Program-made: the position numbers and the translations under genes | The notes under the pieces: generated by a model | What the model was told of the DNA's origin: nothing | The model's database searches: none | Seen by the model: only the letters and a program-made list of their open reading frames with translations | NCBI GenBank assembly: GCA_003586115.2 | Contig: QVOM02000025.1 | Coordinates: forward strand, 44,994,522-45,058,521 | Origin: Salvator merianae | Lineage: Eukaryota; Chordata; Lepidosauria; Squamata; Teiidae | Direction of reading: 5' to 3' | DNA length: 64,000 nucleotides | In this document: in pieces, positions 12,040 through 23,908 of the stretch | Position numbering within the stretch: position 1 is the first letter of the stretch | How the letters are laid out: the number at the start of each line of letters is the position of its first letter

Positions 12040-12400
12040 ATCTAAGGTCAGTTTTATCTATCATCTTGGAGATGTCCTGAAAACAAGTAACCGTTAATTG
12101 ATTTCCAGCATGCAGTCCTTTGCCAGCATGACTAAATGTTGCCTGAATCAACCCCAAATAACCAGGTGCTGGGCTTCCATTTCCTCTTCTGCTTTGCCTC
12201 TGTCCTGGCTGCTGATAGTACACATTGAAATGCAAATGACAGTGGTAATTGCCTGAGAGATAAACCACAATGAGTGACTGAGACATGCAGCAGGAAGTTA
12301 AGTGGCTAAGTGACAATTATTGCACTGCATCCTCCAGGATCATGAGCACCACCACCATTTGTTCTCAGATTTAAAGAAATGGTAACACTTTAATTAGAAG
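12040..12400. other. Single-copy block with octamer motif; possible conserved noncoding element
   Basis: The sequence lacks repeat character and contains ATGCAAAT (12230-12237, a POU octamer), overlapping by one base with TGACAG (12237-12242, a MEIS/TALE-type site). This pattern is common in vertebrate developmental enhancers, but one motif pair is weak evidence. No conservation check was possible. Confidence 0.2.
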
Positions 12401-12855
12401 GCTCCTTTCTTTCTCCCTCTTTTTAAACATGGCTTGCATATTTCTCTGTTTTTTAGCATAAAGACTCGGGAAGCTTTTATTTTGGCTGTACTTATTCACT
12501 AAAAACTTTGTTGCATTACATGAGATCCTTTTTTTTTCTCCTTTAGGTGTTAATATGAAATGTTTGTGACTTTCAAGTTATAGTATATGCAAAAAATTAA
12601 CAGTGCATTTTGGAAAGACTTATTTTTCAGGTGATAAATCATTTTTGGCAGTGTAAAGTAGAGATACAGTCAGTGCACCAATCAGGATTGGGCTTGGAGG
12701 AAGAGCAACCAGTTATTTATTTACTTATTAAAGTATTTAAGCCATGGTATTTAACAAAACAGACTGCAGCTTGTGAAGAACATTACTAAAACAGCCTGTG
12801 CCCTCCAGCTTACAATCTAGAAGATGCAACCCATGAGGGAGAAAAATAAAAAAGA
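12401..12855. other. AT-rich DNA, no gene seen
   Basis: No supported feature. Confidence 0.4.
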
Positions 12856-12863
12856 CTGGTGAG

Positions 12864-13074
12864 CAGCGGCGGCCGGCAGCTTTAAGCCTTGGTGTTTGCG
12901 CCCTGTGCAAAGCGCGCCATGGCTGTTTGCAGGACCTCTGGGCCTCCATACTGCCTCAACAGGTTGCTTGGCGACCTGCTGAGGCAGTATGGAGGCCTGG
13001 ACACCCAGCGAATGGCCATTGCGTGCTTTGCACAAGGCGCAAACACCAAGGCTTAAAGTCGCTGGCCGCCACTG
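12864..13074. mobile_element. hAT-type foldback MITE with 8-bp target duplication
   Basis: A 211-bp element made almost entirely of two inverted arms of about 100 bp. The termini are CAGCGGCGGCC and, inverted, CAGTGGCGGCC. It is flanked by a perfect 8-bp direct repeat, CTGGTGAG, at 12856-12863 and 13075-13082. Ends beginning CAG plus 8-bp duplications are the signature of hAT transposons. It encodes no transposase, so it is non-autonomous. Its high GC content contrasts sharply with the AT-rich surroundings. The mirrored open frames across it are products of the palindrome. A fragment of a related element is at 24917-24971. Confidence 0.85.
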
Positions 13075-13082
13075 CTGGTGAG

Positions 13083-13523
13083 GTAAACTCTGTGCTAATA
13101 CTTAAAATCGTAGTTTTAAAAATTCAGCAAAGTTGCTCTGTCTACACTAAATCAACCTCAAGAAATATTTTTATTAGATAATAGTAGGACTTTATAATGT
13201 ACAATACAGCAATGATAATAGGATACTTCCATCAGTGCTTTATGAAATGTTCTGGAAAATATAACATGGTGAAAGCTACATAAATTTTATCCATGTAGTA
13301 ATCAAGAATTGAGCTTGACTTGGTGGTACCTTTACCTTTTACTTAGTGCTAATACACTGCTATGGTTTTGATCATTTTGCTTATTGTGATTAGATTCGTC
13401 ACTAGCCAGCTGATTCAAGGCACAATGCAAGAATAGTGAGGTTCTTTAGGGATTGAAAAAGTTTTCCTTAGCAGTGTTAGGGGCCTACAAGAGAGGCAGA
13501 CTGGAAGACTCTGGGATGCCCAC
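13083..13523. other. Unique DNA, no gene seen
   Basis: No supported feature. Confidence 0.4.
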
Positions 13524-13526
13524 TTT

Positions 13527-13704
13527 GGCCCTTTCTGCACTGGACCTTATTTTGGATTATATCCCAGAATATGGGCTTGCTGTACTCATGCTAGTGCAGA
13601 CTATGACAGACCCCAAGTGGGGCCTGCCATCCGCTGCACCAGCATGTGGTAGCAGATACCTATTCCAGGATATAATCTGGAATAAGGTCCAAAGTAGAAA
13701 GGGC
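13527..13704. mobile_element. PIF/Harbinger-like MITE (copy 1)
   Basis: The left end reads GGCCCTTTCTGCACTGGACC and then TTATTTTGGATTATATCCCA. The right end is its inverted counterpart (TATAATCTGGAATAAGGTCC…AGAAAGGGC), giving terminal inverted repeats of roughly 45 bp. The flanks are TTT on both sides. The copies at 41420 and 45989 share the same ends and have clear TAA or TTA duplications, which assigns the family to PIF/Harbinger. There is no coding capacity. Confidence 0.75.
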
Positions 13705-16050
13705 TTTTGCTTAGGAAGAGTTAGTATTGTCACCCTTGCAGAAGTATCCTCATGACTGGACCATTGAGTTATCCATGAGTTATCCTTTAGGACTGGAGAT
13801 TCGACTTGGCAGTTCAGCATTTTATGCTGTGTAACTTCTGTATGACAGTTGTACTGGAGTGACTGCTGATGGTGGAGTCCCAGGGAGCTCTTACTTGCCA
13901 TTCAGTGCCAGCAAGAGAGGTGCTTTTTGGAACTGAACTTGCTAGCTGCTGCATGAAGCTGAGTGGGAAGAAGGACTGAGGTAGACTGGTGCCAACTGGG
14001 CTGCTCCTGCTCCCAAGGCTGTGTGGAACTCCTCCTTGAAGCAGCAGGAACTACTCAGTTGGAGATCCAGAGGCAGCAGAAGAAGATCCAGAAGTAAAAC
14101 AGAGGACTGACTCTAAGGTTGGGGCTGTTGCAGCAGGAATAGTCTTGGAACTTTTCTTCATAATTGTATGACTATGTCAACCTGCCTCCTCATTTCCCAA
14201 CTTGCATTGCTGTACCTGCTTGCCTCAACCCTTAGTTGCATTTAGAGTACCTCCTTCCAAAAAGCAGCTCACAGTATCTCCAAAACATTGTCACTCACCT
14301 ATTCACTTTAGTTTCCATTGGTAACCAGGTGACCATTTTTCAGGTTTTCTGTCCTTGATTGACTGAGATTTTAGAACATTTGTAAAATCTTTGCGGCATC
14401 TATATTAAGATCCCTACAACCAGATTTTTTTAAAATTTATGTTAGAGGTTATTTGGGACCTCTAGGGAGACTGAGGAGAATGCCATTTTGTACTCTGCAG
14501 CAGTGTTTGGTTTCTGTTATTTCCTGGGAGACTTACAGAGTCAGATTTGAAACCATTTTGGAAAGTGTCCCATATATTGTGTTATCAGCTGAGTGAGAAA
14601 ATGTCCCCTTGAGTGGCTGCAGGCTTTCATATAAACACAACTCCCATCTGCAAAATGCACTTGATAGCCAGAAGTGAATTATTTCAGCTCTACCTGGTTG
14701 GTGCTCAGCTCCTGCACTAAATCAATATGTTGCTTAGTCATGTCACCTTTTCTGTGTAACACTGCAAAAATCCACCCATTCCTCTATGTCTCCTTGGCAC
14801 AGTTCATGCTCAGTTCATCTTCTGACTTTACTTGTAGCCTCTCTGGCCTTCTCTTGTCATGCTTCAGCCTAACATACACTTAAAACCCAACAGCCAAAAT
14901 GATTCCCTTCTGTCATTCCTCAGACTATGTGACACCATTCTTCTGCTCCCTTCACTGACTTTTTTATCCTTCTCTAGGGAAAGAGCAAAACTCTAGTTCT
15001 TTTCTATTTTGTTCATATTCTATTCACACTGCAGCCTCATGTGACAAAAAAGTGGTTTAAAACATGTTGGTGTTCCCCTCCAACCTCTAATCCACATTAA
15101 AAGCCAGAAAATGCCACCAGAAAATGAGGCCTTGATCACATGGCTGCCAGAATGGGTAAGTGTCCTACTTCTAAAGCAACAAGCCTAGTGCAGCTGTGCC
15201 TCCAGATTGTGCTATGTGGCATTGTTTGACCATGTGGCATGATCTACAGCCACAAAGATGGTCGTACATCATGTTAAGAAGCCGTCAGTTTCAACTGGCT
15301 GTTCAGAAGTTGTGCTGGTGTGATGCTCACACTGCCAAGGTGCTCCAAGAGTGCTGAAGTCCACACTTTCACCTCCCATGCTTTCCCCATGTCTCTGTGA
15401 TAGGCACATATATGCATGTTACCCTCAGGTTGTGAATTTCTTAGCTGTAATAAAGCTATCTGATCATGGCCTGAGTGTGGATGCAGCCTCAGTCTCTCTT
15501 GTTTCTTCCTATTTGTAGAATGTGAGGCAACCAAATAATATAAAGGGCACAGTTCCTGCCCTCTTCAATAACTATGGAAATACCAACAGTTTAGTTCGTC
15601 ATGTCACACTTTGAAAAATTTACCTCTCCTATACACATTATGCTGCTTTTGTGGAATTCTCTCCTTAAACTGTTCTTTTCTCTCTCTTCTTTCAAATTAT
15701 CTTTCTTCAAAGGCCACTTTTTACAGAAGGTCATTAGCTGAACACCTGAATCTTCATTCTCAGCTCCAACCAAGTTTTGTGGGTAATTTTATTGACTCTA
15801 ATTTCAGTCTCTCTCTCGCTTTCCTGCTTCTGGTTCTTTCACTATTTATTTGAGATTATCTGAGATACTATGTTCCTCGTCATGGTGTGTAGAGATAATA
15901 TTCAAAAGTAGGGGCTAATATTTTTTCTCTGTAACATCTTGAGCAATTCAAATGAACTCAATCCACTGGTTAAGATGTCCATATTTATAACCTTACTATA
16001 GTTGCCTAATTAACTAATGCTTGGGCCAACATTGTAAAGAACCAAAGTAA
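13705..16050. other. Unique DNA, no gene seen
   Basis: Over 2 kb without a supported gene or repeat. Short frames at 14674-14883 and 15611-15853 are rich in Ser, Leu and Phe and look like chance frames in pyrimidine-rich sequence. Confidence 0.4.
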
Positions 16051-16330
16051 TTCTGTCTTTCACACAATCTGGGTTGGTCAATTCAGGCAATTGGTAGGGA
16101 GCTCAAAGTTCTCCAGATGGTGTTGACTAGTAACACCCACCAGCTTGGATGGCTTCAAAAGAGGTTTGATCAAATTCAGGGAGAACAGGAATCCCATTAG
16201 CTTGATGGTTGTATATCTACCTCTAATACTAGGGATAATATGGCTCTGTCTGCAATTACCTCTCCTGGAGCTGTCTAACTAGTCTGCTCCAGCCTGTGTT
16301 GGTCCAAGCTCAGCAGGTGGCATCTGCATC
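16050..16330 (+). mobile_element. CR1-clade LINE 3' end, degraded
   Basis: The core GCTTGGATGGCTTCAAAAGA at about 16143, followed by TTTGATCAAATTCAGGGAG and a 'TACCTCTAATACTAGGG' block, corresponds to the ORF2 end ('SLDGFK…LDKF') and start of the 3' UTR of CR1/L3-type LINEs. Upstream, a degraded 'F…Q…LWN' segment can be followed. The frame is broken. The subfamily appears different from the copies at 4414 and 59516. Confidence 0.6.
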
Positions 16331-17490
16331 ACAAGGTTGAGGTGCTATCTGTTCTGACCAACGCCAACATTGATAGCACTGTGGAGGCACACACCTGATG
16401 CCCTGCCCAGGGCACACACACACACACCCCAGTCAGTGATTAGCCTAGGCCTCATCGCCCTTTTGTTGATTAAAAAACCCCAAATTTCTGTCCAAAAGTG
16501 CTCTTTGGAGGAGGCACTAAGGCTGCAAAGACAGGGCAGCAGTGGTGACACACAGATGCCATGACATTTCGCCTAGTCCAGAAAGCTGATGCCTGGACCA
16601 GAACAAATGGTGTTAGTACAGTTGTAGATCTCTTAAAAGAGGTCTATAACTAAACTGGGATTGGGATCCTTAGGATAGTTATGGCATGGGGCAAACACTC
16701 GTCCCGTGTGGAAGAAGCGTACTAGCAAGCCGCTTATTCTGGAATAACAGGCAAGTGTAGAAATTGCCTATGTTTCTTAACGTCAGCTGCTAAGTGATCA
16801 TAATCAAGGAGATAGTTGTTGTCCTCAAGTCCTGCTTATAGGGTTCCCATGAGCCTCTGGTTAGCTACTATGGGAACAGTTTGATTGACTGGTCATTTTT
16901 TATGTTCTTGTGTGGAGCTCCTATCAGGTGACAGTGAGAGCCGTACACTATGAACATCTGAAATCTCCAACTTCCATTCCTGACTTAGGTTTTCTCATTC
17001 TGCACAAGCTAGACATGGTCAGTTTACTATGAAAGATTCTGGTATACCTTACTTAAGTATCTGCTATTAAAGTGAGCTTAATAAAACCGTACTCTGCTGA
17101 GGTAATTTAGCTGCATTTTTCTGGAAGAAGAATCTGTGGGGAGAATCAAAGTGATTCTCTATCACTTTGCTGCAATTCCTAACCTCTTCCCCAGTTGTGG
17201 TTTGCCAGTTACAAATGTTGGTGTAATGTTTACAAATCCACTCAGTTTTTCTGTAATAGTTCTAGCCTTTTGCAATCTTCAGTTATCCATTTCCAAAATT
17301 GCACCTTTGATTGCTCCCCCAAGTTGGGGGGAAAGACTCTAGAAACAGGTAGAGCTTTCTTTAAAAACTGAGACATTTTAAATATTATTTTTCTTTGCAA
17401 GCCACCTTATTACTTGAAAATAAATACAGACATTTATTAGAATGATTCATTATTTAATCACCTTCTCCCTTCTTCGTTCTCCTTTCCTGG
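16331..17490. other. Unique DNA, no gene seen
   Basis: A short (CA)n run lies at about 16414-16427. Nothing else is supported. Confidence 0.4.
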
Positions 17491-17494
17491 TGCA

Positions 17495-17620
17495 TTATTT
17501 TTTTCCTGCATTTATGTCCCGCTTTTCTTTCACCACAGAATTTAGGGGAATATGCATGTGCTTCCCAAGGGGGCATTCATTCAGCCACTGACCAGACCTA
17601 GAATTGCTTCCTTTTGTCAA
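17495..17620 (-). mobile_element. Possible LINE/SINE tail remnant (antisense)
   Basis: TGCATTTATGTCCCGCTTTT matches the reverse complement of the 'GCGGGATAAA…GCA' 3' tail seen in sense at 59041-59118. The rest is too degraded to place. Confidence 0.3.
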
Positions 17621-18078
17621 GGTGAAAGTTTTATGCAATTGTGTTGCCTGGGTGCACCTTAGAAGAAATAGAATTTCATAACTTAAGGGGTACCTTTGAG
17701 AATGTACCATGCTGGTTTGACTTAAGATTGTAAACCCAAGAGCAAGGATTGTCTTGCAGTAAACCTTAGAAGCCATTTTGGATACCTCTTTTGCTATTGA
17801 GCATGGTAAAATGATTTCAAGAAATAGCTACTGGCATTCCATTTTCTGTGGATGCTTATATTTTTTCAAGTTGGAAAGTTTACACTTGTGAAAATACATG
17901 AGTGACTTTATTTTTCTGACTGTGTCAACCAGCCTTTTTGGAATCATATACTGTATGCTCATTCAGTTTGTGGTACTAGTGTAGTGTTGCCTTATGGAAT
18001 CCAGGTCAGGTCAAGGTTTCCCTATATTTAATAACTATAAAGAAGGAAGAATTTTAATAAGCATAGTTTCTAACATGT

Positions 18079-18290
18079 CTCAGAGGTTAGGCTAGCCATT
18101 GTCAATCATCTTTGCTCTCAGAAGCAAAGCAGGGTTGAGGCTGGTTAGTACCTGGATAGGAGCAGCAGTGGCCTGTAGATTGGACCTCAAGGGTGTTGGG
18201 AACTGTGTTTTGATTCTGTTGGGGAAGTCAAATGGAACCCTCCCATCAGAGGCTCATCTTTTTCTGCAAGCCACCACTGAATGTGAGACT
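18079..18290 (+). mobile_element. 5S rRNA-derived SINE (SINE3 / 5S-Sauria type)
   Basis: From about 18113 the sequence reads CTCTCAGAAGCAAAGCAGGG and then GGCTGGTTAGTACCTGGATA GGAG. This follows the 5S rRNA internal promoter region ('…TCGGAAGCTAAGCAGGGTCG…GGTTAGTACTTGGATGGGAG…') closely, including box A, the intermediate element and box C positions. The 5' third of 5S is poorly preserved, and the sequence past GGAG departs completely from rRNA, so this is a SINE head and not a 5S gene. 5S-headed SINEs are known in squamates. The body and tail (18173-18290) could not be matched, so the 3' boundary is approximate. Confidence 0.7.
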
Positions 18291-18299
18291 TCCTAGGAA

Positions 18300-18930
18300 T
18301 ATCAGATACTGTGAGCTAGAATAGTGAGGTAATGAAAACCCACTTCTGTGTTGTTGCCAAGAAAACTGCATGGATTTGTCCATGCAGTCACCAGGGCCTG
18401 AGCTCAACTTTATGGCAGCTTTATCTTTACTTAGTTTGTAGTGCAGACAAGACTTGCTGAAATTCCTCCTACACAACTTTGTAGGAGCCATATAAAGATG
18501 CAAGATTGCATATGGGAAACCTAGCTTTGAATAGAATGTCTAAGATTCTAACTGTGTATTTAATGTTGTGCTGGTTGTGGACTCCCAAGAAGAATGCTTT
18601 TGGGAAATCACTTAAGATTAGGAGATCAGAACTGCTGTGCAAAACTGACTGCAGAACTAAGCAGTTAGAAAATTGATTGGGAATAGCACTGAACAAAATG
18701 TTCCAGTGCAATAATTCATTGCATTTCCAGAGAGGCAAAAAAAAGTTTATCTAGGAAAATGCTAATTTCATACTTAGGATAGGGGTTTGCTGATCTGCAA
18801 ATTTGTTGGTAGGTCTTTGTTTTTCTAGACAAATAGACACAGCCTTTTGTAAATAAAAAATATTTACAGTCCATCATTCACTCTCTAGGTTCCAGCCTAA
18901 TTCTTTAGCCACTATAATATACTCTGTGTG
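18300..18930. other. Unique DNA, no gene seen
   Basis: A small perfect hairpin (ACTGCATGGA…TCCATGCAGT) lies at about 18365-18389. Nothing else is supported. Confidence 0.35.
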
Positions 18931-18934
18931 GATT

Positions 18935-19555
18935 TACCCTTGCAAATGGTCAGAAGCTTGATGTGTAGTGCAGAATATAGCCATTAGTCTGCTGGTGGGT
19001 GTTTCTGGCTGACTTCAGTTTGCACAAATCTTGAAAGAACTGCACTGGTTGTCAGTTTAGTGCCAAATTCAACCCAAGGTGTTGGCCCTGACTTACAGGA
19101 GCCTAAATGACTTAGGTTCTAAATATCTGAAGAAATTCCTCTTCTGATACTCGCTGACTCCAGGGTTGTGATAAGCAGGCATTGCCCATTCTTGGACACT
19201 TGAGCAGTAGAAATATATTAGAGGGCCTTCTTGGTACTGGACCTTAAGTTAGGAAATGCCTTCTTCCCTGTGGGGCATCAGACACCATTTTCATACACCT
19301 TTCAGTTCCTGGCCAAGACACATTTCTTAGTTAGGCTTTTGCTCTTTAATCAATTCCTTCTTTACCCAGCTGTCCTGAATACTTAGGTTTGCACTGTTAC
19401 TGATCTTTTTCTTTTTTAAAGTATTTAAATATTTTTAAATAGCAGTTTTGTTGTTTTAAGTTGCTGGGTTTTTAATTTGTAATAATATTTATCTGCCCCC
19501 TTCCTTGGGATTTGCAGGAGAAAGGTGGATTAGAAAACTAAATAATAAGTGCCAA
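18935..19555 (+). mobile_element. L2-like (CR1 superfamily) LINE 3' end
   Basis: At about 19039 one frame reads ELHWLSV, a stop, then KVLALTYRSLNDLG (to about 19112) and KYLKK. This is the well-known C-terminal block 'ELHWLPV…FK.L.LTYR.LN.LGP.YL' of L2-like LINEs in reptiles. It is followed in a degraded state by the '…AF.…LWNALP' region and THFLVRLLLF. The 3' end is typical: pyrimidine-rich, then GGAGAAAGGTGGATTAGAAAACTAAATAATAA at 19517-19549 as the tail. In-frame stops show it is dead. Confidence 0.75.
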
Positions 19556-21985
19556 AATTACAGTGTTAATAAATAGGTGGCTGTAGTTTCATGGAAAGGG
19601 AAAGCTCCCAGATCCATTTGCCAGCATCTGCCTGGAATAAAACAATGACAAATAACGTATTTTGTGTTGCCAGTAAAACAGCATGTAGTCCGTAGAAGTT
19701 GAGCTCAATTCAAGAGTGCCTTTTTCTCTTTCTGGCATTAACAAAAGAAGCACTGCATCTTACAGTTTCATAAACAACCTTACCAGTGTTGCTAACTTGA
19801 TGTTTGTTTGTTTACTAGCCTGCTGGGGCTGTTCAGATGATAGATGGAAAAATCAGCCACTCATATGGGAACCAATTTAGGTCCCATCAGACTTAGCTGG
19901 CATGATGAGTAGGACTGTGACAGGAATTGGTGCCTTGCCTTTGATGGCACTGAACTGCAGATCAAAGCACAATTTGGCACCATCAAAGGCAGGACACCAA
20001 TCACTGTGTTGTGTAGCTGTCCCCACTGTGTGAGCTGATACTGGCTTCTGTTTCAGTCTCAGAAAAGAAACAAGGCATTCTCTTCTGCCTGTCATTTCAG
20101 TCAGCTTCATTGAATTCCATAAATTTTCTGCATGAATTTTCTTGTCTGTGGTTACCTAGCTAGTGCTAAAATAAAAGGTTGGCACAGTATATTCTAATGC
20201 CTTCTATTAAGATGAAGAGACAAAAATGTTACAAAAAGGAGACTTTATAAGTCATTTTCTTAAATGAAATTATATATTTCCAGGAGTGAACTTTAAAAAA
20301 TTGTTGCACCTCATCATTTTTTGAGTGGTAAGAATCTATTTTTCTAGAACAACTTTTAAAAGTAACTTCCCCCATGTATCCTTTTTAAAAATTTCAGATC
20401 TAGCCTCTTTGAATAAGAAGGGTATTGTTCTTGTATGCATTTCAGCATAACAGCCAGTAACACTTTTATAACTTTTTTTGTTACTTGTAGCTCTCATGTT
20501 GAGTTTTTCACTGTTGAACTCCATGGTGCTCTTTGTGATTCTTCATGTCTCACCTTTATGTTCTGTTTAGGAACACATAAGATCATCAGTGCTCTAACTT
20601 AGAAATTGTTTCAAATTAGCATTTAGCCACTTGCTTTGGCAAAGTAATACTTTCTGGGGTGAGTATTTCTCCAAAACCACTGAGTTTCCCTGTAGTATAC
20701 CGTATATTGTTTATATTATCCCATTAATAACTCACATTTGTTTTGCCTTTCTCCACAGAGGTAGCTTCCTGTTTTGTTTTTTCATCATCTTCAAGCAAAT
20801 TGCACTAGTTGATTAAATTGTTTGTCTTTTCAAAACAAGGGAAATAGCACATGTTGATTGTGCTTGAACTTGGTCATTGGCCTTAACTTTAGAAAGTAAT
20901 AGTGCTGCTGTCCCCTAAATTAGTTAAAATTGGGGGCTCTATGCTAGACGTTAAATAGCTAAATATCTTTATGATTTATCCTTCCCCAATTTAAGAAAAT
21001 TTACAAAGCTTAATTGGATATGTTTCCTTCTGCTGTTCTAGAGGGGAAAACATGAAAAGATTGTATGAATGATGAACTGTTATGTGAAGATCAGGTGATG
21101 AAGACAGTAGGTCATCAAGATCTAAGGGATAAACTAATCCTTCCTCATCTAGGTGGCTTTTATATTAAATTGCTTTTAGAAGATTAAGTCTTCTGTTTTG
21201 AATAAGAACGTGGCTGAATTCTTTTCAGTAGCTTGCACAATTTGCTGCTTCTGCATTAACAAACTTCCTTGCATGTACCTCTTCATAATAATCTGGAAAG
21301 CGAAACTCTGTTTTTATCTTCAGGTTTTCACATTCTTTGTATGTTGAACATTTTACTTATTTTATTTGTATCTTTGAAATGTTGGTCTTTGACCACAATA
21401 AATCCATTATATTTACATATGCATAGTTGCAGGGAAGTTTAAAGATTCCTCCTAAATCTGTAACACTGAGGATTGGCTTTATGTACATTTATCATTCTAG
21501 TCTCTTTAAGCACTGCCTTGCCATGAAGTCTGAGCAGAGGAGTAGGGGAATCTGAACTGCAATGATTGCTAGGTCATTGCTGAGGTAGAACAGTTCATTT
21601 GGTTATATGTTGCTTCCTTGTTCCAGCATTTGTTAAGAAAAATCCAGCATGCCTTGGAAGAGGAAGATATCACATCTTACAGGAATGTGGCAGCGTGGCA
21701 GAAATATCATTTAACCTCATGAGATTTCAGCAAGGAGTGGAGGAAACCTGAATGGGTGATGAGAGAGTGTGTTAAAAGCTTAAAGGCTATAAGAGCAGGA
21801 AAGGGGTTGATGGAGGACAAAGCAATGAAGAAACAAAAACTCTTTTTCTTTTCTCTGCAGTTTCTTGCACATGCAAACTTCCAGCAGAGAGGAATGGCAA
21901 AGAAAAGAGCAAGAAAGCTGTTGGTAGCTATGATGTAGCTAGGGAAAGTTATTTTGGGTCCAAAGGCAGGTAAGATCAGTATGGA
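19556..21985. other. Unique AT-rich DNA; one hairpin
   Basis: No gene could be supported. An inverted repeat lies at 19926-20001 (own entry). The open frame at 21707-22147 on the - strand (146 codons) has no domain I recognise. Confidence 0.4.
19926..20001. repeat. Imperfect hairpin, 24-bp arms
   Basis: The left arm ATTGGTGCCTTGCCTTTGAT pairs with the right arm ending CAAAGGCAGGACACCAAT, with two mismatches over about 24 bp and a loop near 28 bp. The fold is pre-miRNA-sized. It may instead be a remnant of a MITE centre. Confidence 0.6.
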
Positions 21986-21989
21986 CAGA

Positions 21990-22095
21990 GAAAACATGCA
22001 AGAATTTTTTGTCTGTGTTGAGTCCAAAATCTTGACTCTTCTCACTGATGTGGTGCATTTCGAGCCCCTTTCGTCAGACATATAGTGGGGCAATT
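21990..22095 (-). mobile_element. Fragment of a common sauropsid repeat (class unassigned)
   Basis: On the - strand the sequence reads TGTCTGACGAAAGGGGCTCG then AAATGCACCACATCAGTGAG. It resembles the recurrent 'TCTGATGAAGTGGGCT…' terminal segment that also appears in sense at 41815-41872. Confidence 0.35.
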
Positions 22096-23905
22096 CTGCC
22101 GCTTCTGTAGGAGGAAGCAGGCCTTGGAAAGGTTTCGTCATTTGCATGGCTTTTTAGCTGTGGGTCCCTTGATAGACAGAAGAACCATGGACAGGGCTTC
22201 TATTCTCTCAAGCATCTTTTGCATCTGCCATGTCCTATATGACTGTTTTTGTTTGTTTATTTGTTTGCTTTTAAACTGGGGTGAGTTTCCCTTCCCTGCA
22301 AATGAATCACTGATGTGGCTCCTCTTTGATTTCAATGGAAACTTCCTATTTACTGCTACCAACCTATACAATTTTTGTTTGTTTCTACCCCCTTGGTTAA
22401 TTTTTTAATACAACCTGTTTGATGAAGTTTGCTGTTGCTTATGGGAAGGGCAAGGTAATTCTTACCTTCAGTCATGTATTTTTGAAAGCCTAGTCTCAAA
22501 ATGATAAAACTTCCAAGGAAGAATTTAGTTTTTTCAGGGGAGGGGAAGGTAACTGGCCTTTGTCACCTTCCCTGATTGCCTAGTTGGAAGGGAAAGCACC
22601 ATTTCCCCCCTCTGCAAAGGCTTTCTGGCAGCAATACTGGGATGAATGAGTGCTACTGCAGACTGAGGGCAGTATCCAAAATTGGAACAGCAACCTTCAG
22701 ACCATCACAGGAATTAAGTCACATGAGCTGGTGTCTACTTATGCCATTTCCAGGCAGAAAATTGTTGACTTCTAGTCTCCCTCTCTCCCCAGTGTTCTAT
22801 CACCCTGCCTTTAAATGCAGTTGATTCCTTTTTACTTTGCACAGAGGAGCAGTTCCAAAGGTGCAGCTTTGGTCTTGGAAGAGGAACCAATTGTTGAAAT
22901 CACTATAAGGCAAATCCTTAGCTTTCTGAGGAATTTCGTTGTGTGACTTCAGTGATTTCTTTCACTCTGAATGATGTGAACCTTCCTTGTAGTTTTCTGT
23001 AGGTAGCAAATGCTGCACATATGAGCACTTGTTAATATAGGAAGGAAAGAAACTGGAAACTGATTTCGGCTCTAATAGAATCTGAACATCCATTTAATAT
23101 GTTTAGGATTTGAAGCATTAGGATTGTTGATGTGTTAACCTCAAAGTACAGCTAAGCTAATAAAATATAAGCCCCCAAGCAGAATGTAGAAAAAGATAAA
23201 CTTTGTCATGTATTTTAGTTTTTCTTGGAAATGAAAATTCATTCAAAATAAGATTTGTTATTTTCTGTATACAGTGTGGAAAGAGGAAAGTAAACTGATC
23301 TCCCTGCACTGTTGGGTGTTTGCTTAAGAGCAGAGAGACACGTATGTGAAACTGAAAGATGCTGTCTTGCCCTTGGTACTCACAAAACATAGGATCCCCC
23401 ATTCCCCTCTTCCTTTTGTCAGAAGATGGCAGGTGTGATTACCTGTTCGCTCATGAAAAGAACACTGTTCCAAAGTAAGGGGATGAAAATGCTTCCAGTC
23501 CACTTAAGAATGTATAATTTTATGCTTCTGCCAACCTCTGTAGATAATTGAATTGTAAAAGTCCTGAATCCATTTTAATTGGACTGGTTTCAACTCTTAC
23601 ACACATACTGTAGACAAACAGAGAATCCTTGAGTGAGTTTCTATCTGCTAGATTTAGGGAGTGCCCTGCAAGAGGGAAATCTTACCAGAGGCATTTCTGT
23701 TCTTGATGCCCTCAAAATCGCCAATATTTCCACAGCTTACAAGAGTCAGCAGGGCTTGTTCTAGAGTTATGTCAGTATAAAGAAAAGTATTATACTGGAA
23801 GTTTTCTGCCCAGTATCAGTAGTCCCTGTTTGTATTGACTCTTGCTGCCCTGGAAACAATTGAGTTCACAAATGCATTTGCACATCAATAAACACACACC
23901 TTGAA
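22096..23905. other. Unique DNA, no gene seen
   Basis: No supported exon, RNA gene or repeat. Confidence 0.4.
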
Positions 23906-23908
23906 TTA

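Noticed and set aside
18108..18172. Functional 5S rRNA gene
   Set aside because: Only the internal promoter region is preserved. The 5' third is degraded and the 3' third is unrelated, which fits a SINE head.
21707..22147. 146-codon frame on the - strand
   Set aside because: No recognisable domain and no splice context. Part of it overlaps a repeat fragment (21990-22095), and composition follows the local pyrimidine bias.
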